The notes: generated by a model not told the origin, from the sequence alone. A stretch of 64,000 bases of DNA from Tretioscincus oriximinensis (GCA_022410635.1 JAJVDF010000276.1:1193993-1257992), one strand, 5' to 3'. Positions 25,575 to 38,234 are shown, counted from the first letter of the stretch. Made by a program: numbers and translations.

Positions 25575-25930
25575 GAAATTTTTATTTAAAATTATTTGTA
25601 TCCTGCCCTTCACCATTGGACCCCGGCCAGGTATTATAAGGTAAGGAAACTATAGAAGGAAAAACACACATTAATAAGACTTTTTTTAAAAAAATCCATA
25701 TCCTCTCTCCAACCCACCTGCTCTCCTTAGAAGGATAGAATGCAGAAGGAGCTACAGTATTTAAAGAATCAAAATCCCTAGTGAAAAAGAGTATTTTTAC
25801 CAGATGCTGAAAACTCTACAATCTAGGCGAGCCTCTAGCGGTAGGCTGTTCCAGAGTTTGGGGGCCATCACAGAGAAGACCCCCCTACGTGCACCTACTC
25901 TCTGCATTTCTGCAAGGGGAGGAAGTACCA
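25575..25930 (-). mobile_element. L2/CR1-group LINE tail fragment
   Basis: An antisense tail (TTTGTATCCTGCCCTTCACC) is followed by GGCTGTTCCAGAGTTTGGGG and CCATCACAGAGAAGACCC, a phrase set of the LINE terminal-domain type (SFS...LWNxLP reversed). A shorter related tail is at 27315-27430. Confidence 0.55.
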
Positions 25931-27314
25931 GAAGGTCCGCTCCTTAAAATCTTAAGTGCACCAAATCTTAATAAATCAGAGATGTTCTCAATCTTGATGG
26001 CAGATGAATCACTGGACAAATGCTTCTACCACAAAATATACTGTCTCAATATTGTTAAACTACTGTTATTCTTTGATTGTTAACATCCTAGTTGAAATAT
26101 TACGGTACCTGACTAACAGTTTGGCAGTTAATCCTTTTTCAAAACTAAAAAAAAAATAAAAATCATTTTTAAAAATATATTTTAGTTCACATATACTATT
26201 GTACCTTGGAGAAGTTACTCAATAAAACCACATGAAATTATATGAAACCTATTTGCGTCTGAATGTTCATTATGTGATTACCGTATATTAAAAATGGCTT
26301 CTAATGGCATGCCGGCAATCATCGTTCAAAAGCTATTCAAACATTTAGTCACACACATAATCAACATAATATGAAATGTATACTATTTTGAGAGTGGAAC
26401 CTAGATACCTTAGAGAAAAAACAGGGACCATGAAAGGGGGATGAAATTAAATGAGATATGAATCAAAGCACACTGCATTCTGCTGAAGCTTCAGAGATTC
26501 ATTAAAATAGTGGATTAAATATGCTTCACTTAGGCTTGTTGTGGTGCAGAAACAATCATTTACATTATATTTATACATTACTATACCTAGTAATTATACC
26601 TATATACCTTCCATCCTATTTTTGACACTTCCATGAGATGTAGCCTTTTGAGAATAAAATCACGCAGATCAATGATGGCTTGGATACCACAAATGTTAAA
26701 TATACTAATGTGTTTGGGACGTTATATTTTACTGCCTGAAATTTAGTTGCACCTTGAGGATATGAACTATAACTTCAGAGCATTGTGGCCTACCACTCCT
26801 ATGTTCAACTATTTTGTTTAATGGCATATAAAATCCAGCAAGACAGGACTGACAAGATAGATTTATGGGTCTATCATTTCCTTCAAAGAAACAGAGGGCC
26901 CAAGAGACAGCAGTTATCTCAATCCCAGAGAACCATAATCCACTCAGATTTTTTTTTATGAAAAAGGTTCAAGCAAATAATTGTTATTCAGCCCAAGGCA
27001 TTGCTTGATTTACCATTAGTCTTATTTAACTGCTAGATGAATTTTGTTGACAATTTTGGAACTGGTTTGGGGACAGAAACAACCTTGCTAGGAAAAAAAG
27101 ACACGGAATTGTGACCTGCTAATGCCCTTGCTTCTCACAAAATCTTCCAGAAAGTCTGGTCTAGCCAGAATGAGTAATTGGAGTCACATGCAACAGTAGT
27201 TTGAATATTACCTAGAGGATGATTCAAAAACATTGAAGGGTAGATGATATTGCTTTTATTTTATGAGTGCTGTGTTCTTAAATATTTAAAAAGTGGTTTA
27301 ATTAATTACTTTCC

Positions 27315-27430
27315 ATTTATTTATATCCTGCCCTGCACCAGGTGGTCCTAGAATTACTTAGTTTTACTATTACTAAAATATAAACTATCCAAAATCCCCA
27401 TCCAACCCTGCTCTCATTAGGCATCTGCAT
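27315..27430 (-). mobile_element. LINE 3'-tail fragment related to 25575
   Basis: TTTATTTATATCCTGCCCTG, CACCAGGTGG and CCAACCCTGCTCTCATTAGG parallel the copy at 25590-25735. There is no ORF. Confidence 0.5.
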
Positions 27431-28244
27431 GTTGGCTTGAGCTAACCCCATATTCCGATATTGCTGCAATTTCTCCTCCATATTGTCTAATGCAGATAAT
27501 AAACAGAAGTACTGAATCAATATCTTGGATCAGTAATGGATTGGATTTTAGCCAGTGAATAGATTCTCTGCCCTATCACTTGGACTGTTCCTCAGTCCAA
27601 GTGATTAGCAAGAAGAGAGCTTTTGCACTATTAATCACTTCACTGTTTTCCAATCATTTTGAAATATATCATAAACAAGTGGCAAACTGGGTCTAAAAGT
27701 CTTGGTTGCCATGAGACAAATGGGGCTCCACCTGTAAGTCCTACCCCAAGGATCATCCAGATCTAAGGAGAAATATGCCTAGGAGAATTATCACATGCGT
27801 ATCTGAATTACTGTACAGGGCTGTTGTTCATGCGCAAAGCACCAAAGCAGCTTTTTAAAAGCAAGTAAGGCCTGAGGTGGGGGAAGGGCCCACATCATCT
27901 GGGGGCCACTTGCCATTGGACAAGCTGTCACCCTGGCCAGTCCGCCCTTGTCCTAAACTTTATTTAAACAGTCCACAATCTCTCCTGCTCCTTAAAAACA
28001 TTCTCCCAAACAGTCCAAATGTTACATTTCAGCCTTATTGTTCTCTATATGACTGACATTCCCCTAAGATTTAATTAAAAGAATACCTATTTTTTATCCA
28101 ATCACATTGATGAAAGAATAAAATACAGCATTCATATGTCTTACTACTGGGCTAGCAGCAGGAATGCCCTTGGCTGGGGGAACAGCAACATTCCTCCAGT
28201 CAGCCAACAAATGGGAATGGTTCCCACAACTATAAACAGGCAAT

Positions 28245-28410
28245 ATTCCTGAAATACCGTTTGCAAGGAGTCAATAACAGGAGAGGATTTTGCCTTCTAC
28301 TTGAGACTGCCTTGATGCAATTGGTGGGCCGCTGTATGAGACAGAAGGCTGGACTATATGGGCTATGGCTTGATTCAGCAAGGGTCCGCTTATGTTCTTA
28401 TAACCATTTA
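28245..28410 (+). mobile_element. CR1 3' end
   Basis: ATTCCTGAAATACCGTTTGC, GCAATTGGTGGGCCGCTGTA and GCTTATGTTCTTATAACC match the CR1 3' UTR. The 161-codon plus frame starting at 28261 is largely this UTR, not a gene. Confidence 0.82.
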
Positions 28411-29188
28411 TTGAAATTTAGTGTGAAAAATCTGTTTTCTCTAGATAGGTGTGAGGACTCCCTCAATGAAGGCAAGTACACTCTTGGAATGCTAAAAACC
28501 AGTATTAAAACAAGATACCAGCAGTCTGGATGGAGCAGCAATGGGCTTTGGGAGCATGCATGGCATCTCCAGGGCCAGTCACAGAAAGGAGTGGGAAGTC
28601 ATGCCCAGTTCAGAACGCCTGAAGGCCTTGTTGCTGTCATTCATACTTCACAGCACTCTGGGTCAATAGTGGGAGTGTTTGTGCACCTATGGTGTGAATG
28701 GGAGAAAGCATTGTCTCTGCAACTGAGGGGAAATGTTTTACTGTGACCATGGAAAAGGTCTTAAGCCATTTCACAGCTAACATTAGCATCTCAGAGTAGT
28801 GATGGTAAACATGGGCAGCATTTTTAAAAAGCAGAAAGATTATCATGTGGGCTTACTAGCAGTAACATACAACTTTGAGAACTGGACTATAAGGAATGGT
28901 GAGCACCAAAGAACTGATGCTTTTAAATTCTTAATCAAATGTAGTCTAATCAGAGACTACTGAAGTAAACCAATTCAGAGTGCTTAATGGAAGGACTAAC
29001 ACTGAAGCAGAAGTTCACATGTGTTCACTATAATAAGATTCACTAGAAAAGACCCTGATGTCTGGAAAAATTGAAGGGTAAGAGGACAATGGAAGATGAA
29101 ATTATTATAAAGGCAATTATCATAACTTTGAGCAGATTCCAGGAGCCACAGATGGGGTCATGAACAGAGAAGCTGCTCCTAGGCATCA

Positions 29189-29279
29189 CTTTGTTCAGAG
29201 TTGTTATTTTAGTTCAATTGTGTCTAAGGTTGCAACCAGATGTCATTTGCTTATAGTGAAATAACAGCTCTGAACAAAG
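29189..29279. mobile_element. Small inverted-repeat element (91 bp)
   Basis: CTTTGTTCAGAGTTGTTATTT at the left is mirrored by AAATAACAGCTCTGAACAAAG at the right, 21-base arms with one or two mismatches. No clear target duplication was seen. Confidence 0.75.
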
Positions 29280-30107
29280 ACATTTTGTATGTTACCAGAT
29301 GAACTGAATTTTATAATTTCTGAGGATTTGTATGTAGACTAGGATACACTGATTACGGTAATCGAAATATTTAATTTATCCCTCCTTCTGCCTGTTTATG
29401 ACCTTGGAACTTACTAATTTAGATCTTGCTCTGCGATTAATAAAGAGACCTAGTTTTCTGATGACAAACAAAATCAGAAAGCCTAATACATTATCCAAAC
29501 ATAAACCTTCTGCTTTGACTAGTGAAGTCTCCAACAAAGCAGTAATCTTAACCGGCTATCAACACAGAGGGAAGGAAAGAACTGTTTCCGCTTTCTATAG
29601 CCTCCATTCATAGAGGCTGTAGTTTTTTCCAAGCTCCAATAACACCAAATGGAAGCAATATAACCATAAGACTCGGCTGCAATAGCTACAGACCTGAAAC
29701 TGAGCCATGGTGAACTCTTCCCTTCCTCTCCGGATCAGGTTTCCTTTAGAAAAATGAACTCAGGAAGCTTTTCTCCTAACTCTACTTATAAGAGAGGAAG
29801 GTTTTTAATTCTTTCAATATTTTAACATAGCAAAATCCTTCAAGTTGTTAATAGTTATCCAGGATCTACTCTCTATGCAAATCTTAATATAAGTTATCAT
29901 ATACAACTTTCTTTTAATCTTGTGTTCACCTTCCACCCAGACTGGCATTAGATCAAACTATTCTGTGCCTCTTGTTACTCCAGTTCATTCCAGTTCCTGC
30001 CTTCCTTGAGGAAAATTATTTATATAAACTGTTTTGAGATTTTTTTTCAGTACCAAAATTCCCCCCTCCTCATGTCCTAATATTAAAAACAACAAAATAA
30101 ACTCAAG

Positions 30108-30235
30108 GAATTAGCTATGTTAGCCAGAATACAGAATTCCTAGCAAGGAAGCCTCACTGCACCTTATAGATGCAAGCAAAAGGAAGATAGTATGAGCTTT
30201 CATAGAAAAGTCATCTACTTCATATGCTATTAAAT
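30108..30235 (+). mobile_element. Old copy of the 'ctatgttag' interspersed repeat
   Basis: GAATTAGCTATGTTAGCC, GCACCTTATAGATGCAAGC, TATGAGCTTTCATAGAAAAG and CATCTACTTCATATGCT follow the order of a repeat common in reptiles and related to the 59.6-kb element. Confidence 0.6.
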
Positions 30236-31639
30236 AAAATCAGGTTGTATGAATTAGTAGTTATGAGTAATGTTCCTTGCTGCTGTTTTTGATGGACACT
30301 CAGAGAGCTAATTATAATAAAATGAATTTATACATATGTCTAGCCCTTATAATTGAAGACAACAAGTTTGTGGAAAAGGTAAGAAACTCAATAGCAAAAG
30401 AAAAATCGGTGGTGAAATATTCACCTGAATACTTATTGCATGTTGATTTTTTAAACACTCAAGTGTTTTTCATTTCAATAAGGAAAATTAATATTAACCA
30501 TTTGCTGGCAATAAAAACAGGATGGCTTCATACATCTCACTTGAAAAAATTCTAACGACATCTATAATTGGCATACCTGGCAGCAAAAACCTAGGATTCA
30601 ATGGACATTTGGTTTGATTCTGCAAGACTCATAACATCCTTGTTAAAAGATACATAATAGTGATGTTGAAAGATAACGTCCAGTTTTATCCTGTGGTTAA
30701 TTTAATATATTACATATATTTAATATATGGAAATAATAAGAGACCTTTTTGAGCAACTACAGATGGTATTCTTGTGGTCAAAAAGTGAAACTACACAGCA
30801 TTCAATGATATTGAATCAACAGCCCCTGTTGTAGTTAAAAATATTGGGATTATGAAATATTGGGACTGAGAAATCAAGGCTCAAATCTTGACTCAGGAAT
30901 GGAAGCCAGTTGTCAACTCCAGGTAATCATATCAACCAAGTCTCACTCTATCTGACAAGGCAGTTGAGAGAACAAAATGTAGAGAAGGATGTTTGTAACC
31001 TTCATCTGCTCATAAAAGAAGAAGGATACAAACACATTAATAAAGACCCTATTGGTTCAATACAGTCTTATATCTGTATATTTAGTGACCTATTAATGTT
31101 AATGGAAATTGTTTCAGGTTAAATATTACAAAATTGCAGTTCCAATCTCCTGTCCTTACATTACAACAGCAATTTTTGTACCATTAAAAAGAGAAGCAAT
31201 TTTTCCACAAGACATGTACAGAATTGTGAAATATAATTGACCGCCAAACACTTGTTCACACGCTTTTGTAGAAGACTTAACAGCAGTCACATATAATTAG
31301 GTTTTACAACACTAGTGCTCTTAAAAATAAATGTAGTGATGCATTTCTCTGCCAGCACCACTAATAATTTAATAGTCATATAATTTCAGTGTATAGCAAC
31401 TACACTGAAATTCACACTATTTCTGAATCATATTCTGATTTATTCTGTCTGTGGGAGACCCAACAATTATGACATGAGTGGAGCTCCAGAAGTATGCAAA
31501 ACATACAGCACCAAGATTGGGGCAAACAGTTCTCCTTTTCTTTCCCCATGTTTCTCCTATTCGAATTGTGACTTTTAACTCCACTCTATGCCACACAGAT
31601 TTCTTCTTAGATGTGATTAGACTCATCTATAGTTTGGGT

Positions 31640-31785
31640 GCCAGCTGTAATCAATAATATACTGCAGCTACCTCTTTCTTTACTTCCTGGGGGAATTCCT
31701 GTTTCATGGCTTTAAGTTGTGTTTCTGCCTACTTTTCTATTCTGTTTTTTCCAATGACAAGTATTATAAAAGCTTGGCTGTCCAG
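31640..31785 (+). repeat. Unclassified dispersed repeat, copy 1
   Basis: This is alignable by eye with 45265-45412: GAATTCCTGTTTC, TTAAGTTGTGTTTCTGCCTA, CTTTTCTATTCTGTTTTT, GACAAGTATTATAAAAGC. The divergence is large and no terminal structure is visible. Confidence 0.5.
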
Positions 31786-32849
31786 CAGCTTCACACAGCT
31801 GGCCATAGGAACAGCAGGCCAAATGTGAAAAAAGTGAAACAGAGTTGTTGTTGAGCTCTCGGTGAGGCCTGTTGGGAAGTGTAATCTGAGCAGTGGGCAG
31901 CCTCTTTTGTCCAGACAGCATGGGATCCTGACCTGTGGCATACAGCCCCCAGTCTGCACCACAACTAGCCATGGGAGGAAGGAAGTCTCTTTGGCTAATC
32001 TGTGCCCAGTCCCGCTCACAGGAAACATTTTTGCTGGAAACATGAAGTTGGTTGGGGACCTGTCTATAGAATGCTAATATGCTAACTCTTCTACAACATT
32101 TATTTCAACCAATGTCATTTTGTAACTTGCAAAATAAGTAAATGAAGAAATGCAACTGATGTTTTCTTCTAAATGTTTTCTTCTTCGATGTCTTCGATGT
32201 TCCTAGATGTTTGCATTTTTAAAGCTAAATAGGACTTTCCCCCCCTCTTAAGAGGGCTACAGTCTAAGTCATAGACACACAACTGTTGTTACATGTGCAT
32301 TAATTATTGAAGTTAATTCCAGGCCCTACAGGTCACTTTGGTACCTTTACACATTTAGATTACACATGAACTCACATTGCATCCTGTTTTCAACTGGTTC
32401 ATCATGACAATTAATTTCTCATTTATCTTATGCAACTTAAGAAATGATGTAAAATTGCAACATAGCCTTTCCATCTGCGAGCTAGATGCTGTTGGCATCA
32501 GCTGTAGCCAGTATGGCCAATGAGACTTACAGTCCAAAAATATCTGGAAAACCATAAGGTTCCTGAACTAATGAAAAGTTGACTTATTTTTCACATTAGC
32601 ATTTTTAAGCCTTATCAAAATAAATTCCTGTCAAATGTATTCTAATTTTCTGTTTGTTGTTGATGTGATTAGGCACTAATGACTTGAAGTGACCTTTTGG
32701 TGACCATACAGATACACATGAAGTTTTTTCAATCCAGTTGCTTGTAATTACTTTTTTCAGGTTGATACATTGATCAAATTTTTGATTCTTTATACTCAAG
32801 GCTATACCTACTGAGCTATATCTACTCCATTAATGGTTGCAATTTTAAT

Positions 32850-33130
32850 TTAGTATTTATTTGTTAATCGACCAATTTATCCATTCTTGACCTGAAGGTT
32901 TTAGGCCATTTGAACAAGTTATTTAAAATAAATATAAATAAATATCCATAAGAATTAGACAAATTAGCAAAATTTAAACAAAAACCAGTCCCCCAAAAGC
33001 AGTCTGCCTTGAGAATTGGAATAACTGGGACAAACCATTGAAAAGTCTTCTTCTGAACCACTAAGCATATCCTAAAGTGAGACAGAAGCCATTTCTTTAA
33101 TAGCTCTGGAATGAATCTATGCATTGGCCA
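32850..33130 (-). mobile_element. Decayed L2-like LINE 3' end
   Basis: Antisense TTTATCCATTCTTGACCTGA plus AAATAAATATAAATAAATA, then phrases resembling the terminal domain (AATTGGAATAACTGGGACAA, GCTCTGGAATGAATCT). This is a weak, old copy. Confidence 0.4.
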
Positions 33131-34109
33131 CTGAGACTAGCTATGTCTGAACCATATTTCAAGTACACACCTGTCTGTACATTACAGAAGTCATACTATT
33201 CCCATAAAAATGCACCGATCTGGATTTTCCTATATGCATTAAATAGCTAAAACTCTTCAATTATTAGTTGCCAAGTTGTATCTAAGGACTAATTTATTCA
33301 TCAACCTTATTATTATTACTTATAAATATCTGCGAATACCTGAAAGTCTAAACCGTTACCTATTTCTTGTATCAACAACCTTATAATATCTTTTGTAGCA
33401 TACTGTATGGTAATAATGAAGACCATAAGAAAATAAAATAATTTGAATAAAGAATAGTTCTTAATCAAGTCTATTCTTCCTAATTGTATAAATTCTAATT
33501 TCTTTACAACTTCCCATTTTATTAGTGAACTCTTGTAGAAACACCGAAATACTTTATCAGGATCCTCTGGTAAATAACCCCCGCCTAGATAATTAAATGT
33601 GATGGGTTATTTTATCTCAATATGCATTCTAATTATCATTATCAGTCAAAGGGCAGCCGTACCCTATCTCTAAATTAAAAAAAATAGGAAATCCTACCAA
33701 AGTTAAAACTTAAGAGAGCTGAACTTTTGTTTATATAGCCCATCTCTTAACATTTTAAGTTTTATTTCTAATTGAACAGTAGAAATTACCAATGTCAAAT
33801 ACTGTGAAAGAGAATCAAAATGATTTTAAGGGTTTATTGCAATGAAAGCTAGTAGTTCTTATGAACTCTTGCATGATTTATATCATCCAGAATTGCTCCT
33901 ATTTGGATCTGTACAATAATTTGTCTTAAAATCAGAATGCCTTTATGCTTTAGCATTTCTGTGAGTAGCCATTATTTTTATTATAGCCCAAAATATTTTT
34001 GCTAGGCCACAATGGCAAGCTGACAGCACTTTCTGACACAAAATAAGGTCAAGTATGAATTCAGCTTAAGAATCAAGTCTAACTTCATAGATCTGGGACC
34101 CTGTCAAAG

Positions 34110-34200
34110 ATCCTCTGTCTTTCCTGGATCCAGTTTTATTGCCACAAATCCAGCCCATTACTGCCTCCAAACAACAATCAAGCCTCATCTAAACCAGAAG
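34110..34200 (-). mobile_element. L2-like RT-region scrap
   Basis: GGATCCAGTTTTATTGCCAC, TCCAGCCCATTACTGCCTCC and CAATCAAGCC match the antisense L2 segment at 53786-53850. Confidence 0.5.
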
Positions 34201-36639
34201 GGAGCAATTAACTGACATCCTATTTTGTAAGTCCAAGTTGTCTTCCATCATTTGTAAGAAATGCAGTTGCATACACATCTAAGTTTAACTTCCTTGGTTT
34301 GATAAATTTTTATTGCAATCTGTTCTAAATTCCTAATTATATATATAAATATATATATAAAAACTTAGCAACAACAATAACACCTTAATGCCTTTTCAGC
34401 TTACATTTACAAGTCCCTTTAAATAGAAATGCAATCTTCAATTAAGAACTCTGTTACTATGGTGATGAAGAAAGAAGCTATTTTTTGTGGACTTTCCCCC
34501 CTTAAAAGATAGTCCTTTGGTTTTAAAATTATTCCAGAAAAAACTAAGTGTATGCACAATGTAATGTATGAACCACATAGTTAGCAAAAATAATTCTACA
34601 GCCTATAATGGAGTAATGCTCCATAAAAATAATTCTAATACATAACTTTCTGTAGTATATGATAATTTTATAACAGACTGTTCTGGAGCTGAGAAAATAT
34701 GCTGTTGCACATACAGGGGTCTTTTGCACATTCAAGGGAACAGAATTACACAGGAAAGATATATGGAATAATTAATCTCAGAGCAACTATTATTTAGACC
34801 TGTAATAATACATTTAATATTACAAAGTTAAACATAGTGCAAAAAATAAAGTACGGTAACAAACAGGATCTTGGTCAAGTCAGTTAAATGGAATGATAGA
34901 AAATCAGAACAGAAATTAAGCCATGCATTGTGCCAAGAAAATCCCAATACTACAAGATCAAACTTCAAGATATGTCTATTGCAATGTTTTATTCTGGTCT
35001 TTCTCTAGGCAATTAGCTGGTTAATGTGAAAACAGAATGCTGGATTAGCCATTTGCTCTGCCCAGTTAAAGAGCCCTTCAAAGCAAAGCTCCTAGCCAAA
35101 TTCAGATTTCAACTGTTTTTTCCTTCAGCTTTCAATATATTGCTGAAGAGAGTTTTTTACATCATTGAGCCTGATCGTAGCTTTTCCTTTTATAAAAGCA
35201 ACTGTATTCTACCTTGTTTATAGATGTGGCAGTATTTTGCTTCTGCATAAACAGCACAGAAACAGACCCATTTTTGTTCTTTTTCTTCCAACCAAGCATC
35301 TTTAAAGTAAAATAAAGTGATATTCCTTGAAATGCTATACATTCATATCTTGACATCAGCAATTTCTTACTTCAGCTACTCAACCAATTAGAAATCTCAC
35401 ACACCAATTTAGGACTGCATAGCAGAATGTAAGAAACAAATTATTTGCCATCTCATCTGGGAAACAAGCTATTCATGCAGCAACAATATTACACACAGAA
35501 TCAAAAGTCAGCGTAGGTGTTGCTAACTCAGGTCACTCTTACTCATATATGCTGGCCTTTCACAAAGCATTACAATCCAAAGTGGTGAGATTACAGAAAG
35601 TTCTAATCTATATAAAAGATATCAAGACTGCGATAAAACACATCCTTTTAAAAGATTTTCAGTCTTTTTCTCGGTTTTAGTCTAGGTCTTCAAGAATAAA
35701 GGTATTTAAAATACCGGTAACGTGTGTGACCACAGCCCAAGTACATACTTAAGTGCTGAGTGACGTAACTATAGAGATTATAGTCAATGTCATTAGGGTC
35801 TTTTCCCATACACTAGAAACAGATACTTCCAGATTGCCACAATCTCGTTTAAACACATGGGGAGCACATTGACCTGAAGACAAGGCATTGTTATTGTGGG
35901 GAAGGTTCAATAGTTACACAGGTGAAATCCAACACCTGTTTTTTCTAATTATGTAGTCTGCTTTAGCTACACAAGTGTTTACTTGAAATTTTAAGGTTAC
36001 AAAACCATACATTAGATGACCTTTGCTTACAACATCTCAAGATCATACTCTTGACTTTGTTTTACCCACAACTATGACAGGCATATTTCATACAGACATG
36101 TACGCACATGTAAGATCATACATATGAAATGAAAAAGCAAATGCATGGGGAATCTAATTAGTTACATCTCTACTTATTCAAACAACATAGAGATACCTTG
36201 TAACTGAATTCCAGGGAGAATAGACAAGAATAGCCAGTATTGTTTCCTTACTTATTGCAGAGGATTACATCATTAATCGATCTAATATTGTGCTTTGCTT
36301 TAACGAATTCAATTTTATCAACTGTTTGCAAACCATCTTAAGCAGATCATGGAAAGGAAACAGCATGTATATTCAAAAATCTAGCACCAGAACAACTAAA
36401 AAGATTTTAAAAAATCAAAGACTACAAAGCAAACATTAAAATATCCTCCTCTGGCACATCACAGCACCCCTTCCGCCCAAAATAGCTTAGACCCCAGCAC
36501 CTGTGGCACCCCAAGCAGCTCATTCCTAACAGTTTTGTCATACATATTAAAAGACATGAACATTTTATATGCAATGGTGGGTTGTTGTTGTTTTTAAAGA
36601 ACGGGCAATGCTTACTTAAAGTTAAATATTATGCTCAGT
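34201..36639. other. AT-rich intergenic sequence, nothing recognised
   Basis: A short AT dinucleotide-like stretch is at 34338-34361. No exon, hairpin element or transposon end was identified before the REEP3 island begins. Confidence 0.45.
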
Positions 36640-37449
36640 CCATCAGAAACAGCCGTGGGGGTTACTTTTGGCCTCCCCAAATGAAATTCTGAACCAACCC
36701 GGTGCTGCGCTCAGGTCGTGCTGTGCTGCGAGTCTTCCGGGCCTTGCAAATGTCGTAGTCAAAACCCCTTGAGACTCTCAGGTCAGCTCAGACAGGGATG
36801 ATCAGCAAAAATGGAGATTGCACTCCAGTAAACTTATGGAGGAGGCCCCACCCCGATAAGGGGAGCGCCTGGCGCAGAGGAAGCCACACGCAGCCCTGGG
36901 TGCAAAGCGATTCTGTGTTCACTGTGCAGCCCCCGCACCCAAGAGGACCGGGCAGGGGAAAGGAAGCCGCTCCGAGGGTGCACGAGGGACGGGCGCGTGC
37001 CGCGGGGAGTCAGGCTGGGCGGGCGGCTGCCTCGCTCGCCTTCTCCCTCCGACTCAGCGGTGACCTTCTTGCAAGGCCACGCGTCGTGCCCGCGCAAGGA
37101 TACTTCTTTCAAGCGCAGCAACGCGCGCGCGAGGAACCTCAGGGGCAAAGGAACGGGCCGGAGGCTTGCGAAGCGGCCAGCCAGGCAGGGTCCCCCATTC
37201 AGCAGGCGCCTCCGATGCAGCCACCAGTCCCTCCCGTCATCTTTCTTTTTGGGTGCAAGCGCACCAACACGCCGCAGGGGCGACCTCTCCCTCCAGCCAC
37301 CACACCTCACCCTGCCGCCCCTTCTGTGGGAAAAAATATATGCAATATTAACAACAACAACAACTAGATATACGGAGCAGACGAGCAAAGGGAGGAAAAA
37401 AAAAACACAACACTGCGCCGGCGCGCGGAGTTGCGGCTTTTTACATACC

Positions 37450-37452
<3 letters not shown>

Positions 37453-37480
<28 letters not shown>

Positions 37481-37512
37481 GCCTCGTCGCCGCCGCCGCC
37501 GCCGCCGCCGAC
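37453..37512. repeat. CT and GCC simple repeats in the REEP3 island
   Basis: A pure (CT)n run of about 13 units is followed within a few bases by (GCC)n. They produce Arg/Glu- and Arg-rich open frames on the minus strand that should not be read as protein. Confidence 0.9.
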
Positions 37513-37866
37513 CAAGTGGGAGAGAGACGCATGCGCATTGAGGCCGGGCTGTTGACGGCACAACGGCGAGGCGCAAGAGGCTGGACGGGCCTAAACCAAT
37601 CCGCTGAGGCGGGGAGGGGGCGTGGCTTGAGAAAGCTGCTGAGCTGAGCATGTGCGCGTGAGGTGCCGGGAGGAGAAGCCTGCTAAGGCCTGGTTGGAGG
37701 CGGGGCGCTGCAGCTTCATGCCGGGCTGGTCTGGTAGAGGGGAGGGGCGCGTGCTCAGTAGCAGCCATTTCTTTTTCCCCAGTATCCGCGCGAGCCGAGC
37801 CGGGCGGGGGCGGGCTCTGGCGTGGCGGCAGCGTCGTTGTCGTCGTCAGCGATTGACGGACGGAAG

Positions 37867-37898
37867 NNNNNNNNNNNNNNNNNNNNNNNNNNNNNNNN
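37867..37898. other. Assembly gap (32 N)
   Basis: A run of 32 unknown bases lies in the REEP3 promoter/5' UTR, directly before the duplicated exon-1 unit. The flanking sequence is GC-rich and hard to assemble. A single N also occurs at 13856. Confidence 0.99.
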
Positions 37899-38028
37899 GG
37901 GGGGAAGGAGGAGGACTGGTGGAGAGTAGCGCGACGGACGGAGCGGCTGTGTGCGCTACGGCTTCTTGGGGCAGCTAAAGAACAAAAGAACGACGGGGAA
38001 CGGCAACGGTGGAATATCCATTCACAAC

Positions 38029-38060
38029 ATGGTGTCGTGTATTATCTCTCGAGCCGTTGT
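38029..38060 (+). CDS. REEP3: REEP3 coding exon 1, first copy
   Basis: ATG opens MVSCIISRAVV and is followed by a GTAAGT donor at 38061, leaving the last codon split after two bases. The peptide matches the invariant start of REEP1-4 proteins (MVSW-I-S-R-VV pattern); the AVV ending and the position divergent from JMJD1C single out REEP3. REEP proteins are ER membrane proteins with a TB2/DP1/HVA22 fold whose first hydrophobic hairpin begins here; REEP3/4 keep ER off mitotic chromosomes through microtubule binding. Residue 4 is Cys where I expect Trp, and residue 5 is Ile as in REEP1/2. The start has A at -3 and G at +4. This copy lies in the first unit of a 174-bp tandem duplication that begins at a gap edge, so one copy may be an assembly artefact. 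Reading through the donor gives an immediate TAA after 11 codons. Confidence 0.85.
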
Positions 38061-38202
38061 GTAAGTGGAGGAGGGGGGAAGGAGGAGGACTGGTGGAGAG
38101 TAGCGCGACGGACGGAGCGGCTGTGTGCGCTACGGCTTCTTGGGGCAGCTAAAGAACAAAAGAACGACGGGGAACGGCAACGGTGGAATATCCATTCACA
38201 AC

Positions 38203-38234
38203 ATGGTGTCGTGTATTATCTCTCGAGCCGTTGT
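38203..38234 (+). CDS. REEP3: REEP3 coding exon 1, second (duplicate) copy
   Basis: This is identical to the copy 174 bases upstream: same ATG context, same MVSCIISRAVV peptide and same GTAAGT donor (38235). After this donor the sequence runs on into unique intron sequence, whereas after the first donor it runs into the second repeat unit, so this copy is contiguous with the downstream locus. If both copies are real, the two donors would compete; a transcript starting upstream and using this donor would carry the first copy as an 11-codon upstream ORF. Which copy is used cannot be told from sequence. Confidence 0.8.

Larger units (their letters stand above)
20621..36639. other. Intergenic interval between the JMJD1C and REEP3 promoters
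   Basis: About 16 kb separates the two CpG islands. It holds a hairpin element next to the JMJD1C island, several CR1/L2 remnants (22.7-28.4 kb), a small inverted-repeat element at 29.2 kb and L2 remnants at 32.9-34.2 kb. From 34200 to 36640 I see no recognisable element. No protein-coding frame stands out. Enhancers or non-coding transcripts cannot be judged from one sequence. Confidence 0.6.

Noticed and set aside
28261..28746. 161-codon plus-strand frame
   Set aside because: The first third is CR1 3' UTR sequence, and the rest has no coding character.
36834..37538. 234-codon minus-strand frame and overlapping 189- and 216-codon plus frames
   Set aside because: All lie in the GC-rich REEP3 island, are built on CT and GCC repeats and contain no recognisable domain. 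They overlap each other on both strands.
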